A stretch of 64,000 nt of DNA from Dipylidium caninum (GCA_017562135.1 QEYB01000377.1:475949-539948); one strand, 5' to 3'. Shown: positions 1 through 14,300, counted from the first letter of the stretch. A program made the numbers and translations. The notes: generated from the letters alone by a model not told the origin.

Positions 1-3000
1 CATAGCTACCTTTTTCCCAACGCATATTGTAATATTTCTGGCACCAAAAGCCCTCAGTTCATTGAAGGCTACTATTCAAACTTACCAAGTTAAACCCTAG
101 CAAATACTTGCATCACTTCAATCTTAAGGGAGTATTCTAGCGTAAAAACGTTCTCCCTTTCTCACTCTTCATTTTAGCTTTGAAATATCACATTATTTTG
201 TATTATTGATTCTTTAATTCTTGCGAAATAAACTCCATCACCTCCAATTCATTACCCGTGTTGTGTTCAGAAATATATGGTTCTTCGAATAGGACTCATT
301 GTTTGGGCGTAGAAACCCCTGTTCTTCTTATCAGAAGCCCTTTTACGGAAACGCTTCTGATGTCTGTTTAGTTAAAAACTGTGACCTGAATTGACAGAGT
401 GACCTTAAAAGGATGGAGGTATTAGTAACTTGTCGGTGTTAAGTATGCCATAGTTAACACCACGGAAGCATACTCATGCCAAATATTTGGCTAGTTAACA
501 TGCGCTTAGCGTGTCGGTCTTGCAGTTTGTGTCGTTAAAAGCCTACTATTGCCTAGGAGACATATTTCCCCCATAACTGGCTACCCTTATTTACCGACTT
601 TTAAAAGTGGTGCCCCTTCACTCGCGATGGAACCTCCCCTCTTTTCCAATTGGCCTCTTTTAGTACCCACCAACAGGCAGGACCCAATTTGCTAGTCATT
701 TCCGAGCTTGTAACTCGCGGTCACCTAAGCTATCAACTGTTAAATTATTGGCTAACCCTTTAAGTAATCCGAGATGTAAAAGCCTAGTCGTAACCTTTTC
801 ATGGGGGCGAGAAACATCGGATGTATTTGATTCATACGTTATCCACCTAAATCGTGCCCGTCCACATCTTGACCTAAACTTTAACCACAAACACGCTCAG
901 TTATTACATGTTTGCCAAACTGCTGAAGCAGCTGTGAGAAACGCAAGGACGCTTATTGAATCAGCTCACCTTATTAATGTAAGCTGCCAGATTGTCCAGC
1001 CATAATAGATGGTAGCATTCACCATTACGAGACCCGCGTGGAAAGATCGAGCATCGCACGCCATGACATGGATGTGATGAGCCAGGTAGATTTACGAAAA
1101 AAACTCTCATGTGAAATAATGATTGCAATTACAAGTGTACTGGGAGTTTCCTTGATACCTTTACAGCTTCATGAATGCGGTTAGCTTAAAGCCATGCCGG
1201 CGGTTATAGATCAAAAAAGGAACTTTCTGGCATGATTTAGGGTTTGGGGCCTTAAAGCATAATTATATTGACGTGTGTACATGGGCGGTAGCGCTCTCAC
1301 TTGATGCCGAGCGGTCTCGGATCACAAGGCTCCTTCCAGTGGACGCGGTGCTTCCTTGTTGATCGCTAGTGCGCCGACGCGGTGCAGTTGGGTGACTCAC
1401 CCTGTTGGTTTTCCTTGTTTCCTTAAGCTTTAACCGTCACTTCCCAGTGAGCTGATTTTTAAATCGTCTCATTTCCTTCCCTCCTCCAACGCTGTCGTAA
1501 TGCCTTATTTGCCATCAGCCAATTAGGTCGCAAGTAATTCAGTCATGGTGCCATTGAAATTTGCTTTCAAATGAGTCATGGAAGGAGCTTGTCGACCTGG
1601 TCTTAGTGACTAATCAGTAGTATGAATCACATTAGACCATGCTTTTGGCCACCAGGCACCCAATAAACTCAGTTGCATTCGAAGATTTATATTAGGATGA
1701 CGCAGGAAAATTTTCGCCTTTTTCTCCAGCCATTATCTACCAAGTCGGCAAAAAATCATACCTTTATTTTGTGCTAGAGAACCAAGGTCAGCTTGAGAGA
1801 TGTGTTGAAAAAGAGGGTAAATGTATCAGTGATAATTATGGAGCCAATGAAGATAGGTTGGTGAGTTTTAAATAGGACTCTAATGGAAAGATGCGCGTGT
1901 TTTTCTGAACTAAGGTTTCAGGAGATTGACAAAAGGATCAAGGGAGAATAAATCAACCCCCCAGACATTTATTTATTGTATACATCTGTAAGTAGCATAA
2001 GCAGGCTGATGTGAGGCGTGCTCGTAGGGGATATGTGGAAACAAGGGGATTGCAGCACTAATGCAGCGACTTTCAAGAAAGGGAAGTTTGTAACCATACT
2101 GAAATCACATCCTGATATGCACACACCTACGCACATTCATACTGCCCAAAATAGTCTTCGAGAGAGAGAGCGTCATTCATTCTTTGGTGTCAAAGTTTTC
2201 ATACTAACTAAGCCCATTTGACAGACAATAATGCGAAAAGTCGAAATACCCCCTTAAAGATACGTCTACTGGCCAACTTTTTTGCCTTCAGATTTAAAGA
2301 TTTTGCCTATCTTGTAACATACAAACCGCAAAATCACTCAGTTCTTAATGATTCTGGCCAAGTTATTTTCAATATAGAATTTCTGGGACCGATTTCACTT
2401 TTTAACAATCACCTCTTTCACTGCACATGGGATGTAATTTCATTTGCCGTTCGGAGAGAGGAAAATACAGGTGCACATCCTTTTCCGTCATGTATTATGC
2501 GTTATTTGGTTACAAATCTGACGTAATTGATGCCCTGTTAGTGCGTAATTTAAACGAGGCCCAACAACGCAGTTTAGTCTCCAAGGTGAACCGCCCATTT
2601 CGGACCAAAGTGTACTTGCAGGTCTCATCAAGTTTGTTACAACATGGCGATTAACGAGCTGAACTCTTGAAAGGGCTTGTCAAAATGGGGGTACAAGCTA
2701 GGCCTTGAGGACACTTCAACGCAAATCGATACTTTATCGATTAACTGACCATACATTTAAAAATCTATTCGTGGAAAAAGGCAGCAACATTTTTATTACG
2801 CGCCTGTTAGGTTACTCACTAATCGTTAAACAAAATCAGTTATTTGTCGTTGTCAGTCCTCCTGAAGCCAATGATGACGCGATTCGATCATCCCAATAAT
2901 AATAACAGTGTTGTTTTAATAATTAAACGGGTAGCATCAAATTTTCCTAGCATTCTTTAGTTTTCGCAAAAGCATGGGGAAGTCAGCGAGTTACAGGGAG

Positions 3001-3374
3001 ATGATCGAATGGTAACCAATCAAAATCCTAACTATTTGACCTCTGTTCCCCACTGATTGCACTTTTCTCTTTACTACCTTAGCCGGGTTTTCTTTCGGTT
3101 TCTGTAGCAGTTTGTAATTAAGTGAACTACTTATTAAGGTGACCAAGGCCACTCGCGCTGTTTCCTTGATTTTGTTTTCAATTGCAAATGATGCATGGGA
3201 CGGGATTTCATTATCGGTAGAATAATACCACGATTGTTATAATAGAGCGCTATATTTCTGGAAAGTGCAGGCAGTACCATCCGTCGAAAAATACTTCAGC
3301 GATAATGTCGATTTCTGTCAAATTGATGTACGATTATCCGGACTTCACACTGGAGAATATCTTTTGCATTATAG
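1..3374. other. Region upstream of the Fos-like gene, no supported gene
   Basis: I see no recognisable coding exon here. Plus-strand open stretches at 748-1005, 2218-2526, 2427-2654 and 2705-2899 change frame, lack convincing splice edges and match no family I know. A GC-richer island at about 1290-1420 contains the ten-base word GACGCGGTGC twice, about 36 bases apart. A short GA repeat lies near 2160. A 5' untranslated exon or the promoter of the following gene could be here but cannot be placed. Confidence 0.5.
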
Positions 3375-3437
3375 ACCAATGTTACGTCCACATCGGCCGT
3401 CGCGGTGCTTCAAGGGAAGGCTGTGCCAGGCACTGGA

Positions 3438-6400
3438 ATGGTGGCGATTCCAATAACTGCACAGATGGCCCCCGCTCTTCTCGGAGGTTTTAAAACAGAC
3501 TCGAGTCAGCGCCAATCTCCTACCATCCGCGAGACCCCTAAGCGGCTGGCTGCCACACGTGCTGAGGCCGAACAAGCCGCTGCAACCCACGCCGGCGTTA
3601 ACGAGGTGGTTAAACGCGGTAGATTGGCAAATGAAAACGTGCTGGATGAAGTTGATACTTCTACTGCTGCCGCGATGGCCGCTAGCACCGCCGCCAATCT
3701 CCTGCTCTCTAATGGAGGACTCCCTGCACCTTCAGTGTTAAAACCGGATCCTGAGTGTGTCAATACTGCCTACTCCTTTCATGGAGGAGGTAGCGATGCT
3801 CCTGGTAACTGGAATCTTCATTCAGTACCACCTGGCGCACCTGCTGTCAATGCTGTTGTCGGCGGTGGTAGCGGAATTCTGACAGAGAACAACCGCCGAA
3901 GAATCAGAGACGAGGGGGTAAGTTTTTTGTTTAATCAATTTAGCCTATAGCGCTTGCTGAACTGAAAGATATCACCATCCATTCTAAAATACTCTTTAGC
4001 AAAATTCCCTCTGGAAGTACACGGATTTGCTTGTACATACAACCATGTTATGCAGCGATTAAGAGCCTCTCGTTTTAAAAATTGACTTGAGAGGCCAAAT
4101 GAGGAGCATTATTAACGTTAGCAAAAGGTTGCATTTGTAAACTTTGAGGTACCAGCCATGATGAATTCCAAAAACTCTGCAAATGCAACCGCCCAGGCCA
4201 ATTCTTGTTTCTATCATTTCTAACCTCTTGAATTCTTGCCGTTCAGTCGCCTGGTTTTATGGCTTTTTTTCTATTGGTTGCCCGACGCGCACCAGGGTGC
4301 GCACGTGCGTGCGTCCATAAGTGTTCTCGCAGCGTCGCCGTTCGTGAGTCAACCGTTAGTGCGCACGTGCTGACTCCATGCCTGTGCGAGCGCGCCGACA
4401 TTCAATGGCGAAGTCAAGGTCTATCAGCTGATGTCTGTGTGCGCGCGCGCGTGTGCGTGTGTGTATGAGTTATGAAGGTGTTGATGTTGGTAGGCGCAAT
4501 TATGGTATTATCAGTAGTTGAGCCATCTCGATAGCCTGGCCAGGGAGGCGGAGCTGAGTCAGTGCTGTCCACTGCCAAGCCATGCCATTAAAGTAAAATT
4601 ATGTTTCAAAATAAATCAAAGTTGGAGCCCCCCTTCACCACCGTTTCAATTTAGCTACATTGTAACCATTGATTAAATAACTGAAAATAAAAAGCCCTTT
4701 TCCGGTTTGCGCCAGTCAGCAAAAGAAACGCATTTTTCAATTATTCAGTGTACAGATCTTAATATCTGTCAATCAACAAATATTTTTCTAATCACTGTCT
4801 CCTACTAATGGAGATTACTTAAATATAGGATCAAACACAAGACGAGAGGACATTTATTAATCTACGTGGGTAGAAGCCAGATGCCTAAAAAAACCTTACC
4901 CTTTTCTACTGTCAAGTAAGAGTTCGTTCCACCTCATGTTGGGTTTTTTCGCCCTATAAGGTGGTCCATCTTCTGAAGAAACTTTGGCATTGTTGTGAAA
5001 CCTAGGCATGAAATGAGACTTTAAAAAAAATATGCTCACCTCGACTTTGACCCGATTGTGCTTTTACCACCATAATCAGATCACGGATGACGAAGCAGCT
5101 CGCCGCGAGAAGCGCAGAGAGCGCAACCGTGTGGCAGCAGCCAAGTGTCGGCAAAATCGGCAGAATCAAATTGAAGAATTGAAGGCTCGACGAAAACTGC
5201 TCGAAGATGAGGGCAATCACACACGGCAACTAATACAAAATCTCCTCCATGAAAAAGCGCGAATGGAAGAATTGTTGAAGAAACATGCGGTAAGGCACAG
5301 GTTCATCTATTTAGGACTAATGAGTTTCCTACGTAAAATCGGCAGTCTTTTGAGCGAGAGCATAATAAGGTAGGGCTAGTGCTAAGTTAGACTAGCTAAT
5401 GGCCTTCGACAATTCCAAACGGCTGAATTTCAAACTCGGAAAGAGCGTCGAAAAAGTCCTTTCAAAGTGCTTCTTTATGTAATTATTCTTGTCATATTTG
5501 ACACAATCTTCCTTATCTCTTCAAAGCTAGGAAGTGGAAGCGAGCAGAACAACTAACCCATTGTCAAGACTACTAAATTTTATTCAAAAAGTACAATTGA
5601 TGTGGTGAACTTAAGCGATTTAATTGATGTAAGGTTCCTCTCCTAAGCAAAACGTATTATAAGTTTAAACGGGCTCCCGATGAAAAGCACCCACTTGCTT
5701 GAAACTCAACTTTTTTGTGGCACATCATCAAAACTTAACAGTGAAATGTCCAAAAGATATTAAAAAAGTTTGAGGTATTAAGCAGAACAGGCAATAAAAA
5801 TATGAAAAGGGACGATATACAAAGCGACTCAGTTGCCAACAAATCCCATCATTGTGATGCTAAGCAACGGCTTGATCCAACTTTGATGCAGGCGGCACAA
5901 TCACTCCGCTGTTTATTGTCGATCGCATGCCGGCCAGGTGATCCGTGAGGCTCGTGGGCGATCCTTGTGATTTAAACATACAGAAGTCGCTTACGGAGGT
6001 TTCATTAGCATCTTATTCGCCTCCCCATTCGGACAATCAATTAGCCACCCGTCCTCAAAGTCGACTAAAACAAAGGATAAGACTGCGCCGAAAGAGAATT
6101 ACTCGTACTTACCACGGGTCGAGGGGAATCTTGACTTCCACGAAGGCTTCATTTGCATAAAAAACGCAAAATGAAATTACACACTAGTTCTGGTGCCTGA
6201 AGATTTTTCTGCCAGATGTCAAAATTACTCGATATTTAAATTATGTCCCTAGTAACCGTGCATGGTGGTCTAAGTGAGGCAGTCTAACATTTTAAGAGGA
6301 TCCGGTTGTCAAGATTAAAATTACCGTTCTTTTAAGGGGTAAAGGTGAATGGTTTTTCTCTTCACAAATTTACTTAGACTAGAATTACTTAAGTCAGTCA

Positions 6401-7382
6401 CCAGTGTAATGATAAGAGAAGTCGGTTAAGGCAGTCTGGACATCACATTAGACAAAAGTTTGATTTTGTCTCCACGAAGGCCTTCAAGCAGTATGCAAAA
6501 TAACATAAAGTCGCAAAATCAACAAGTGTAATTTCCATATCTCAGTCGTTCCTCATACTTCTTGATTATGCACTAGAGTAGCAATTCAACCGAATCTCTT
6601 CTTTCCCTACTGTGAACTTGCAGCAAAGTGGCTGCCCTACAGCAGCCCAGTACTTTGAAAACGGCACTCTCCTTTTGCGTCTTTCTGCGGCAGCAGCGGC
6701 AGCAGCAGCAGTCGCCGCATCATCGACCTCGGCATCGCCATCAACGTCGGTCAACACGACGCCCCCTCGGAACATCCGTATAATTCAACCCTCCAATACC
6801 CACCAACTTCAACTCCTCAATTCTGGAACCGCCCCTCTAGCGTCCTCACTTACATCCTCCGCCGCCATTAAACCGGAGGCACCTAGTTCGAGTCCGACGA
6901 TGACCTTCGTGCCTGCTCAGAGACCAAATACCCTTTCCTTAGTCACCTCTACAAAGGTGGAGCTCCCTACACCAACACTTGATTCTGCAACCGCTTCGTC
7001 GACTACGACGACTCAACTGGCAGCACATTTGTGGTCGCCCTCGGTGACTGCTAAAATTAAAACACCAGGCGGTGAAAATTGGGTGAATAGTCAGATTGGT
7101 CTGCCACCAATTACAGTGGGAACTGAAAAGGATGTCACAACATCTGCGGCAGCGGCGACAACTACAGCCCTTCTTTCCACGCCTGACATCCTTCATCATT
7201 TTGGCATCTCGCTGGCAGCTCCACATGCGCCTAACAACGCGGCAACAAGCAAATCCACTCCCGTCCAGATTTGTGGAATTGAAGGAAAGAATGCATCGGG
7301 GGCATCAGTAACTGTCTCTGTTTCGCCAACACCGTCAGTGGCTACCACTTCCACATCGGCGGCGACAGCGAATATGGGCTAG
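3438..7382 (+). CDS. Fos-like bZIP transcription factor, three exons
   Basis: Probable AP-1 type nuclear transcription factor that would bind TRE/CRE-like sites as a dimer. Exons are 3438-3917, 5080-5289 and 6624-7382, all joined in phase 0 with GTAAGT and GTAAGG donors. They give about 482 residues. Exon 2 is almost exactly the bZIP, residues 161-230. It has the basic-region signature N-x-x-A-A-x-K-C-R followed by a heptad series L, L, T, L, M. The zipper words LEDE, NLL and EK match Fos more closely than ATF3/JDP2 or Jun. Exon 1 is Ala/Gly rich. Exon 3 is a Ser/Thr/Ala/Pro-rich tail with a poly-Ala run, typical of an activation region. The frame of exon 1 stays open back to a possible acceptor ending at 3374 (TATAG), so the ATG at 3438 may not be the true start and an upstream coding exon is possible. 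The bZIP call is firm; the Fos assignment is likely. Confidence 0.85.
4436..4467. repeat. Alternating pyrimidine-purine (TG/CG) tract in intron 1
   Basis: A 32-base run of strictly alternating pyrimidine and purine (TGTGTG, then CG repeats, then GTGTGC, GTGTAT) lies inside intron 1 of the Fos-like gene. It is the kind of sequence that can adopt Z-DNA. The flanking stretch from about 4275 is also CpG-rich, with the inverted pair GCGCAC/GTGCGC. Confidence 0.8.
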
Positions 7383-10300
7383 GGATAATCTTAGCAGAAG
7401 AGTGTACATACTCCCTTTATTTCTTTTTTTCTCCCAGAATCGACTTCAACCCTCAATCTCGTCGATCCGTCATTCATCTGCTCTCTCTTTCATCTTTTGA
7501 ATCTTGAAAACGGAAACCCAGCCATCTGTGATCTATGCTGAGAGTAGGCTGTCTAGATTGTCTGTCTGTCTGTTTGTGTGTGAAAGTTAATGGTTGCCTG
7601 CGTGAGAATCATTGAAGACTAGGTATTAGCCTTCTACCCCCAGCTTCGTGAAATGCCCTTTTTCCTATAATTTACTTTCTTTTGCAAAGAACAGCCGTAC
7701 GCACAAATACACTGACGTACATTATTACGCCCTCCTTCCCTTCCCTTCTCCACACCACCCACAGCTGAAGATGTCCCACTCTGATACTTCTATACTTCTA
7801 AAACAGCATATATATATATACATATTTATGTGTATATATATATATATATATACATACATACATACTACAACCAAATATGGCTTCCATTTAATTCTTCACT
7901 TGGAGCGCCTTTACAATCACGACCTCAGAAGCGGTTAAGACACATCGGTAAGACATAATCGCAATTCATTGGTTCTTGGTAGACAACATCAACGGATTAA
8001 AGATAAACTTTGACGGTAACTAGAGCTCATCTACAGTCCATTATTAAACAGTAATCAGGAGGAATTTTGGGAAGTGTACTGATATCCAACCTATAGTGAG
8101 TGAGCATGACGACACCCATTATCTTGAACAGTATACTCTTCGATTCCTAAATAACCTATGTGTTTGAGGGGAGGCACAATCTGAGCAGTAGCAACCGAAG
8201 ATACAGCAAAAAAAATGCAGTTAAGAGGCAGAACATTTACTTGGTTGACAGAAAAGTAGTACCGTACTGGAGTTTACTAAAGGGACTTCTAAATATCCAA
8301 TAAATATGGCATATGGCAAAGTTTTGGCCTTCAGAAGAGTTGTGTAAAGTAACCGTTATGAATCCGGCTTTTTTGTGGGTCGAAAAGTGCATGTGAAGCC
8401 GTTTTATTTCAGAGGTGCTCGAGAATGGCATAACCACCTTCCCCCATACTACACAGGCTTATTTCAAGCTTTATTTGATGAGGAACACCGAGAACTCGAT
8501 AAACGGGCCTCAAAAGCCAACTAGAATTATAACCAAACTCACTACCTTACCCGGAAGTGCAAGATAGCTGGGAAAAGGACTGTAGGTTACCATGCGGACC
8601 GCGTGTCATGCGGAAGTACAAAGTGAGGGCCTACACAATAGATGGGGCATTAGTAGTTCGAATGGGAAGAAAGGAAAAAAGATGTACAGAGGGAAGAATG
8701 CGGATTGGTTCATGCTTGGCTAGTTAAAATGCAGGCTTTGAAGTTTGCTGTTTTCATTATTCTACGATTTGAATTCAAAAGAGAAACTCCTCAATGTAGT
8801 AAAAGCATTTACACTAAATTGGTATTGAAATCTCTGTACTATCAGTGGGGTCAAGAGGGCGGAATTTATATTCATAAAAAGGACAGTAGGTCAATGAAGC
8901 GAAAACAACTGATGGTTCTGTCGGACCCAACCTAAATCTATTGCCCAATCAGTGGAGAGACCTGTATTTGTGCGAAAGGCATTAAGAGAAATTGCAAGAA
9001 CCTAAATCTCATTTGTTTATTGGTCACTGATTGACCTTGTAGAGGTTCCAATTTTGGACAAAGCAAAATATAATTTCTCATATTCTAGACTAAATTTACG
9101 GATTTTTTCGAGGCAAAAAGGTAGAATTCCTTCACAAGCACACATAGGAGAGGACATCGTCTCATAGAAAATGAGATTGTACACGTAACAGTTGATCCTT
9201 TTATCTAGCGTGAACAGATTGAAAACGTGCACATAGACATGTGGGCATATAAACACGTATCAAAACTAATCACATGAACAAGTTCTCAGAATCAAAAAAA
9301 CCGTCCGCTATACCCCCGTGCAAGTTCAGTTAGAGATGCGTTTCATAGGCCTCTGAGTATGGGGCATTGCCGGGAAAATGAGGAGACATGCGGAGTGTCA
9401 AAATCAATGGCAAATGACAAAATCAATCCGGAATAGGTAGTGGAGGAGGTAGAGTGTGGCGTTTACAACTGTAGAGGCATTCAGAGCAGAATGAGAGGGT
9501 TACGTTGTTAGCAACGAGGAGACTAGTTGGGAGCATGATTACTTTAGACAATAGCTCGGTGTGTTATAGTACGAAAAACAGAACTGGTGATTACTAAGGG
9601 GTGGATTTTGTAAGCAAATATGTATGACAAGTAAGTAAACACCGATTTACCTTAAGAAGCATATGAAGGAATTGGTCTTATTCGTTCAGAAGTAATTAAT
9701 CAATTAACTACTGCAAGTTTCATAAGGTTTAATTGCCGAAGAAAAATAATTCAAGGCCAGAGTATCAAAAAGATGTTCGTTTCTTCGTCAAACATTTAGA
9801 TTCGCGTTATTTTATATCGAAAATTATATGGCCGACCAACTAAATGCCCCGTCACTTTATTGGATCACTGAATAGATAAATCGTCTTAAGAAATTCCCCA
9901 TGATGCCACGACAGACTAGGCCTTTCCTAATTATGTAAACAGGAATTCTAATAAAGAAGCCTCATTCGAATGGAATGCCACTCATTTGTCATTTTACTAC
10001 TGGATAAAACACCCTAATTTAGATTTTTGTGTCAAACACCCTCCCAGTCTGAACTGTTCATGAAGTGACATTAGAATTCCCATTTTAAATGTTGGGAAAG
10101 AATCATATATACCTGATTAGATTACTTGTGAAAATCTGACGCCATATGAGGCAGGTGGAGCGGATTTTCCGTTTCTGCATTGTAAGAAGTCAGGAGAATT
10201 GGATATCACACTCATGAACAAATGGTAGAAGGTTGACTCCATGGAAAGATGGCGTGCAGACTTGCGGTGAGAACGGTAAGGAATTTTACAGTTCGAGTTA

Positions 10301-11299
10301 GATGACCCACTCAGGCTGTCAAACGACGCCTACATTATGGAGGCTGGCAGCTCAAAGAAGCATGTAAACTTGGCCTCTTCGACTAGGTCATTTCAGTGGC
10401 TTGCAAAGGAGGCGAGAATAGTGAAAAACAAAACTAGAACTAAGTCTGAGATTTCCACTAAAATATTAGAGGCCGTATCATGTCCTTCGTCAATCCTAGC
10501 ATATTCGCCTGTTACATCTCTTCCACCATCAACTGTTACGCACAGCGGTACGGCGGGCATGGGCATTTACACTAATTTTGGCAAGTTAAAACGGTGACCT
10601 ATGCTAACTGGGTTTCCGCAGTTACTCGACTCTTACAAATAAAAAACCGTATTGGAGGAGGTTATCAAATGATAAACGTCAAAATCTGACAGAAGACAAC
10701 CTTAAAAAACATGCGGGTTTAGTCAGGAGGCACTCAAAAATGCCAAATTACTCAATTAAGAAATTCGCATCGAAAAAGCAAAGAAGGATTCTTTGTTTCA
10801 TGTCTGGGAAAACTCCTTGCTTCCCGAAACGTATATCTGACTCCGTAAAAGGCTTTAACAGTTTCAGATTAATATGAAAAACATCTTCCCCCATAGAACA
10901 CTAAGTCTGATTCGTTACTCACCTTAGAAAGAATTTGTGGATTAATATTTTAGACGAAATTAACGTAATCTATAATGAAGTTATGTGGCCATTTAGCTTG
11001 TTTCTAGTACTCGAGAGTCGGTTGAAGTGAAACGCTAAATCTGCAAGTCAGTACACAAGTCGCGAGACTGCTGGAGGTGTTCCGTAGTCGAGTAGAACAG
11101 TTCCAAAATTTCGTGAAAGCATTTTTTAACCAAAAAATCTGATTTGATATAGAAAGCAAGGGCTAATAAGGATAAATGAGGACAAGACTTATAGCATTCA
11201 CTAAATCCGAAAAGCCTTAAAATGGTATCGGATAATACTCTATGATACGTGAAAAGGTTGTTTTTAGTAGATACTGATTGCATTAAACTTTTAAAAACA
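7383..11299. other. Intergenic region between the Fos-like gene and FERRY3
   Basis: The two genes are convergent, so this holds the 3' untranslated sequence of the Fos-like gene on the plus strand and the 3' flank of FERRY3. An AATAAA at 8299-8304 could be a distant polyadenylation signal. Open stretches at 8705-8935 and 10337-10597 (+) and 9017-9256 (-) show no recognisable protein. Confidence 0.5.
7808..7864. repeat. TA/CATA microsatellite
   Basis: Two (TA)n tracts are joined by a short CATATTTATGTG spacer and followed by several CATA units. It lies about 430 bases after the stop codon of the Fos-like gene, probably in its 3' untranslated region or just beyond. Confidence 0.85.
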
Positions 11300-11305
11300 T
11301 TTATT
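11300..11305 (-). other. Polyadenylation signal AATAAA for FERRY3
   Basis: AATAAA on the minus strand begins 39 bases beyond the stop codon of the FERRY3 homologue, the usual place for a cleavage/polyadenylation signal. No other copy of the motif was needed to explain the 3' end. Confidence 0.6.
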
Positions 11306-11343
11306 GAAAAATCATTAAAAAAATCATCAAACCAGGAGTCAGA

Positions 11344-14300
11344 TCAAATAGTTCCAACAGCAGGGATATCCAAAACAAGAGGATTGGTCTGCTGGAAGGT
11401 GGAGTTGATGAGAGCGGAGAGGGCTTCAAAGACTCCCGACTTCGTTGTGGAGGTCGTTGGCGATAGCGACGGCGGAGGAAGGAGGAATATGAGGGTACGA
11501 AGAGCGCCGCCATCAATTCTGCGAATACCTACAGACTCCATCAGAGTGCCCTTAATGACCTTCAGAACGGCCTCGGCGCGCCGCTGACACCAACTCAAAG
11601 TCAAACTCTTGGTAAAAGAAAAGATCGACAATAAGAAGTGTTTCTGATCACATTAATCTATTTCGGTGTGAAATTACGCAAGGAAATTTCCGGTTTGTTT
11701 TAAAAAGAAACTACCTAACACACCTGTTCTTTATTTTCCTCCAGCTTCCTTCAGTCCTCGCAAATTTTACTTCCATTTTACCTATCTGATCATGACCCAC
11801 TACGACTTCACTGATAAGCTAAGTTGAAGGACTACACTGATAAGAGAATTACTCCGATACAGGCTAGTTTAGACAAAGAAAGGAATCACCAAGCCCACAT
11901 TCACCTTCAGAGATCATCTCAACAAAACGTTAGTACATGAGGTGTTATTGAAGTCAAGTGACGAAATGTGATGGAAGATGTTTGTCTACAAATATTCTAT
12001 AGACAGAAAGAGTTGCGAGTCTTATTAGCTTATTTCTATGCATATAGACAGTAAGGATGCACTCCCGTATACACACCTGACATATTACCATTCATAATGG
12101 TCGTGGTCAGTCACAATTTCTTGGACTAGCAAAAGCACAAGTGTTTGGGGTAGGGACCTTTAACAGAATTCGGAGTTGGGTTATAACATGTGAGACTTCC
12201 GACCACCATTATCCTGATACTATGCCTCCTCTCCAATTTTTCCAATTTCCGTGTCTTCCACTAGGTAAAAATGAAACGGCTAAACACCTGCAGTGCTCCT
12301 AGTCAGATCACGTTATCGACAATAGAAGCATGTCATCAACGTATACTAAAGAAAAATTAACTGCGACAAGTCAATATCAGACGACCTAGCCTATGTAAAA
12401 GTGGACCCTACTTAAGTCAGTATTTTACGGCATTTCTATGTGTTGATATGTTCAACTGAACTTTAAGCTTGCTACTTATTAAAAACATTTTTGGGACTTA
12501 TTCTATCGTACTTCGACGTCTTTTCTACAATCGCCTGCAGCTCACTTATCTTACAACCATTAGCAGTTACTTTAAATTGATGAAAAATTTGAATTCATCT
12601 GTTGGAGAGAGGTCTCCCACAAAGGCACGTTACACTTTTGGGGAATTCGCATCCGGCCTATCGCAAAAGGAACTTATGATTAACTCAAATATGACTAGTC
12701 AGCTGTCCGTTATACTCGCAGCAACCAATCATTTGACGATTTCAACTTCAGCAGTCTCAATTTTACGGACATTATCTAATGACCTAACTTTTCCTGTCTT
12801 CGGACGTTTATCGCGTTGCGGTTCCCATGTCAGTTGTTCTACATGAATTCGACCAAGTGCCGTCTACACTCTCCCACCGACCGTTACGCAATTACTTATA
12901 ATACAACCGACAGCAGATCAAAACATTCGTCTTAGCCTACCAAACGAATAATTAGCTAGAAGAGAAAATGTTAAAGATTAGATAATAGTGTTTGTTTCAC
13001 TACTACACTACAAGCACGGATAAAGGCCGGGATATTGTTACACAAGGCAGAAGGGAATTGAATGAAAATAAAACTGCACACGCAAAATAGCTCTAAAATA
13101 AATTAAATTTAAAATAACGTTTCAAGTGTCTGAAGGAAACGAGTACCAAGCCAGCAAAAATAATAAGAACGAAGCTAATATGCCTTAGAAGGGAATGCTA
13201 GAACAATTCTCAAAATTAGACCAGTAAACTAACCTCCAACGGCCGTCTTGTGAATAGCAGCGGCAGAGACAACGTAGTTATATCGTGTTTACTGCAGACA
13301 TCGAGGATTGTCGAAATCGCTGAATGGAGGTGTGGGGAGAGGACCGGAGAGGCGGCCTCACCTCCCATTCCTTCCCCCTCGGATACTACGTGAAAGACCA
13401 CCTCCACACCACCGCCCCCGCCCGCATTCCCCCCAATTTCACTTGCTCTCAGATTGGAGTGACGCGTGAGGTAGACATCACCCGGCTTAGGACGAGGCTT
13501 CATTGTTTTGACGCAGGTAGGCAATGCATCTGACAATGGAATGTTTGAGCCAATTTTGAATTCAGTAGGTTCGTAAAGTGAAAATGTCAAACGTTATAAA
13601 TATGAGTGAAGGTTTACGAAATCCATCCAATAAATAAACTAACTGTTTTTAAATAGCTCATTTTCGGAGAGGCCTTTCACGGTCTCCAAAATTTCAACCA
13701 ATTGGCGATCCAATTCCGGGAAGTGAAAATCAGTTGAAAGTTCACAGACTTCAGCAAGACCTAGAAGTAGGTAAAAGGGATAAAAATTTGCCTCGGATTA
13801 CGTTGTTGATCCTTTGACTTGAGAATCTGGCTATCGACTAGAATGACTAAAGCTGTCAATTCATTGGAGTAAATCGTGAGTGCACTGCTCAATCGTTCAG
13901 CCAAGTTGACAGTGCTCTCAACGCTATGAAGGAAATGGAAAAATAGACATTAAAAATAAACTCACCTTAGGGAAGAACTTGAAGTATCTGCAGCTCCAAT
14001 AGGCGTCATAAGATCCATAGGGTCGGCCTCAACTAGTTTTAAATTATAAAAAGACCGAAGTTGACGACCTAACTGAATCATGAAGGCCTCAGACCGTGGT
14101 TTTACTCGGTTCGATTTATCAGCACCTCTCAATGGGGTTGTTGAGGAAGAAGATACGACCCTACAAAAATAGAAATTCTTCAAATTGTGTTTACTAAAAA
14201 ACGAATAGTAGAAGAATGTTAACAACTCTACCCCAGATCAGAGGGCTTTGGGGGAAGAGGCACGGACAAGTCTGATTGTAATACTTGCTCTTCAACTGAC

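Noticed and set aside
2218..2899. Run of plus-strand open stretches that might be a decayed retroelement
   Set aside because: No reverse transcriptase, integrase or protease motif can be read in any frame, and there are no terminal repeats.
12469..12846. Plus-strand 125-codon frame inside the last intron of FERRY3
   Set aside because: Starts with a non-ATG codon, is AT-rich, shows no domain, and lies within an intron of a well-supported gene.
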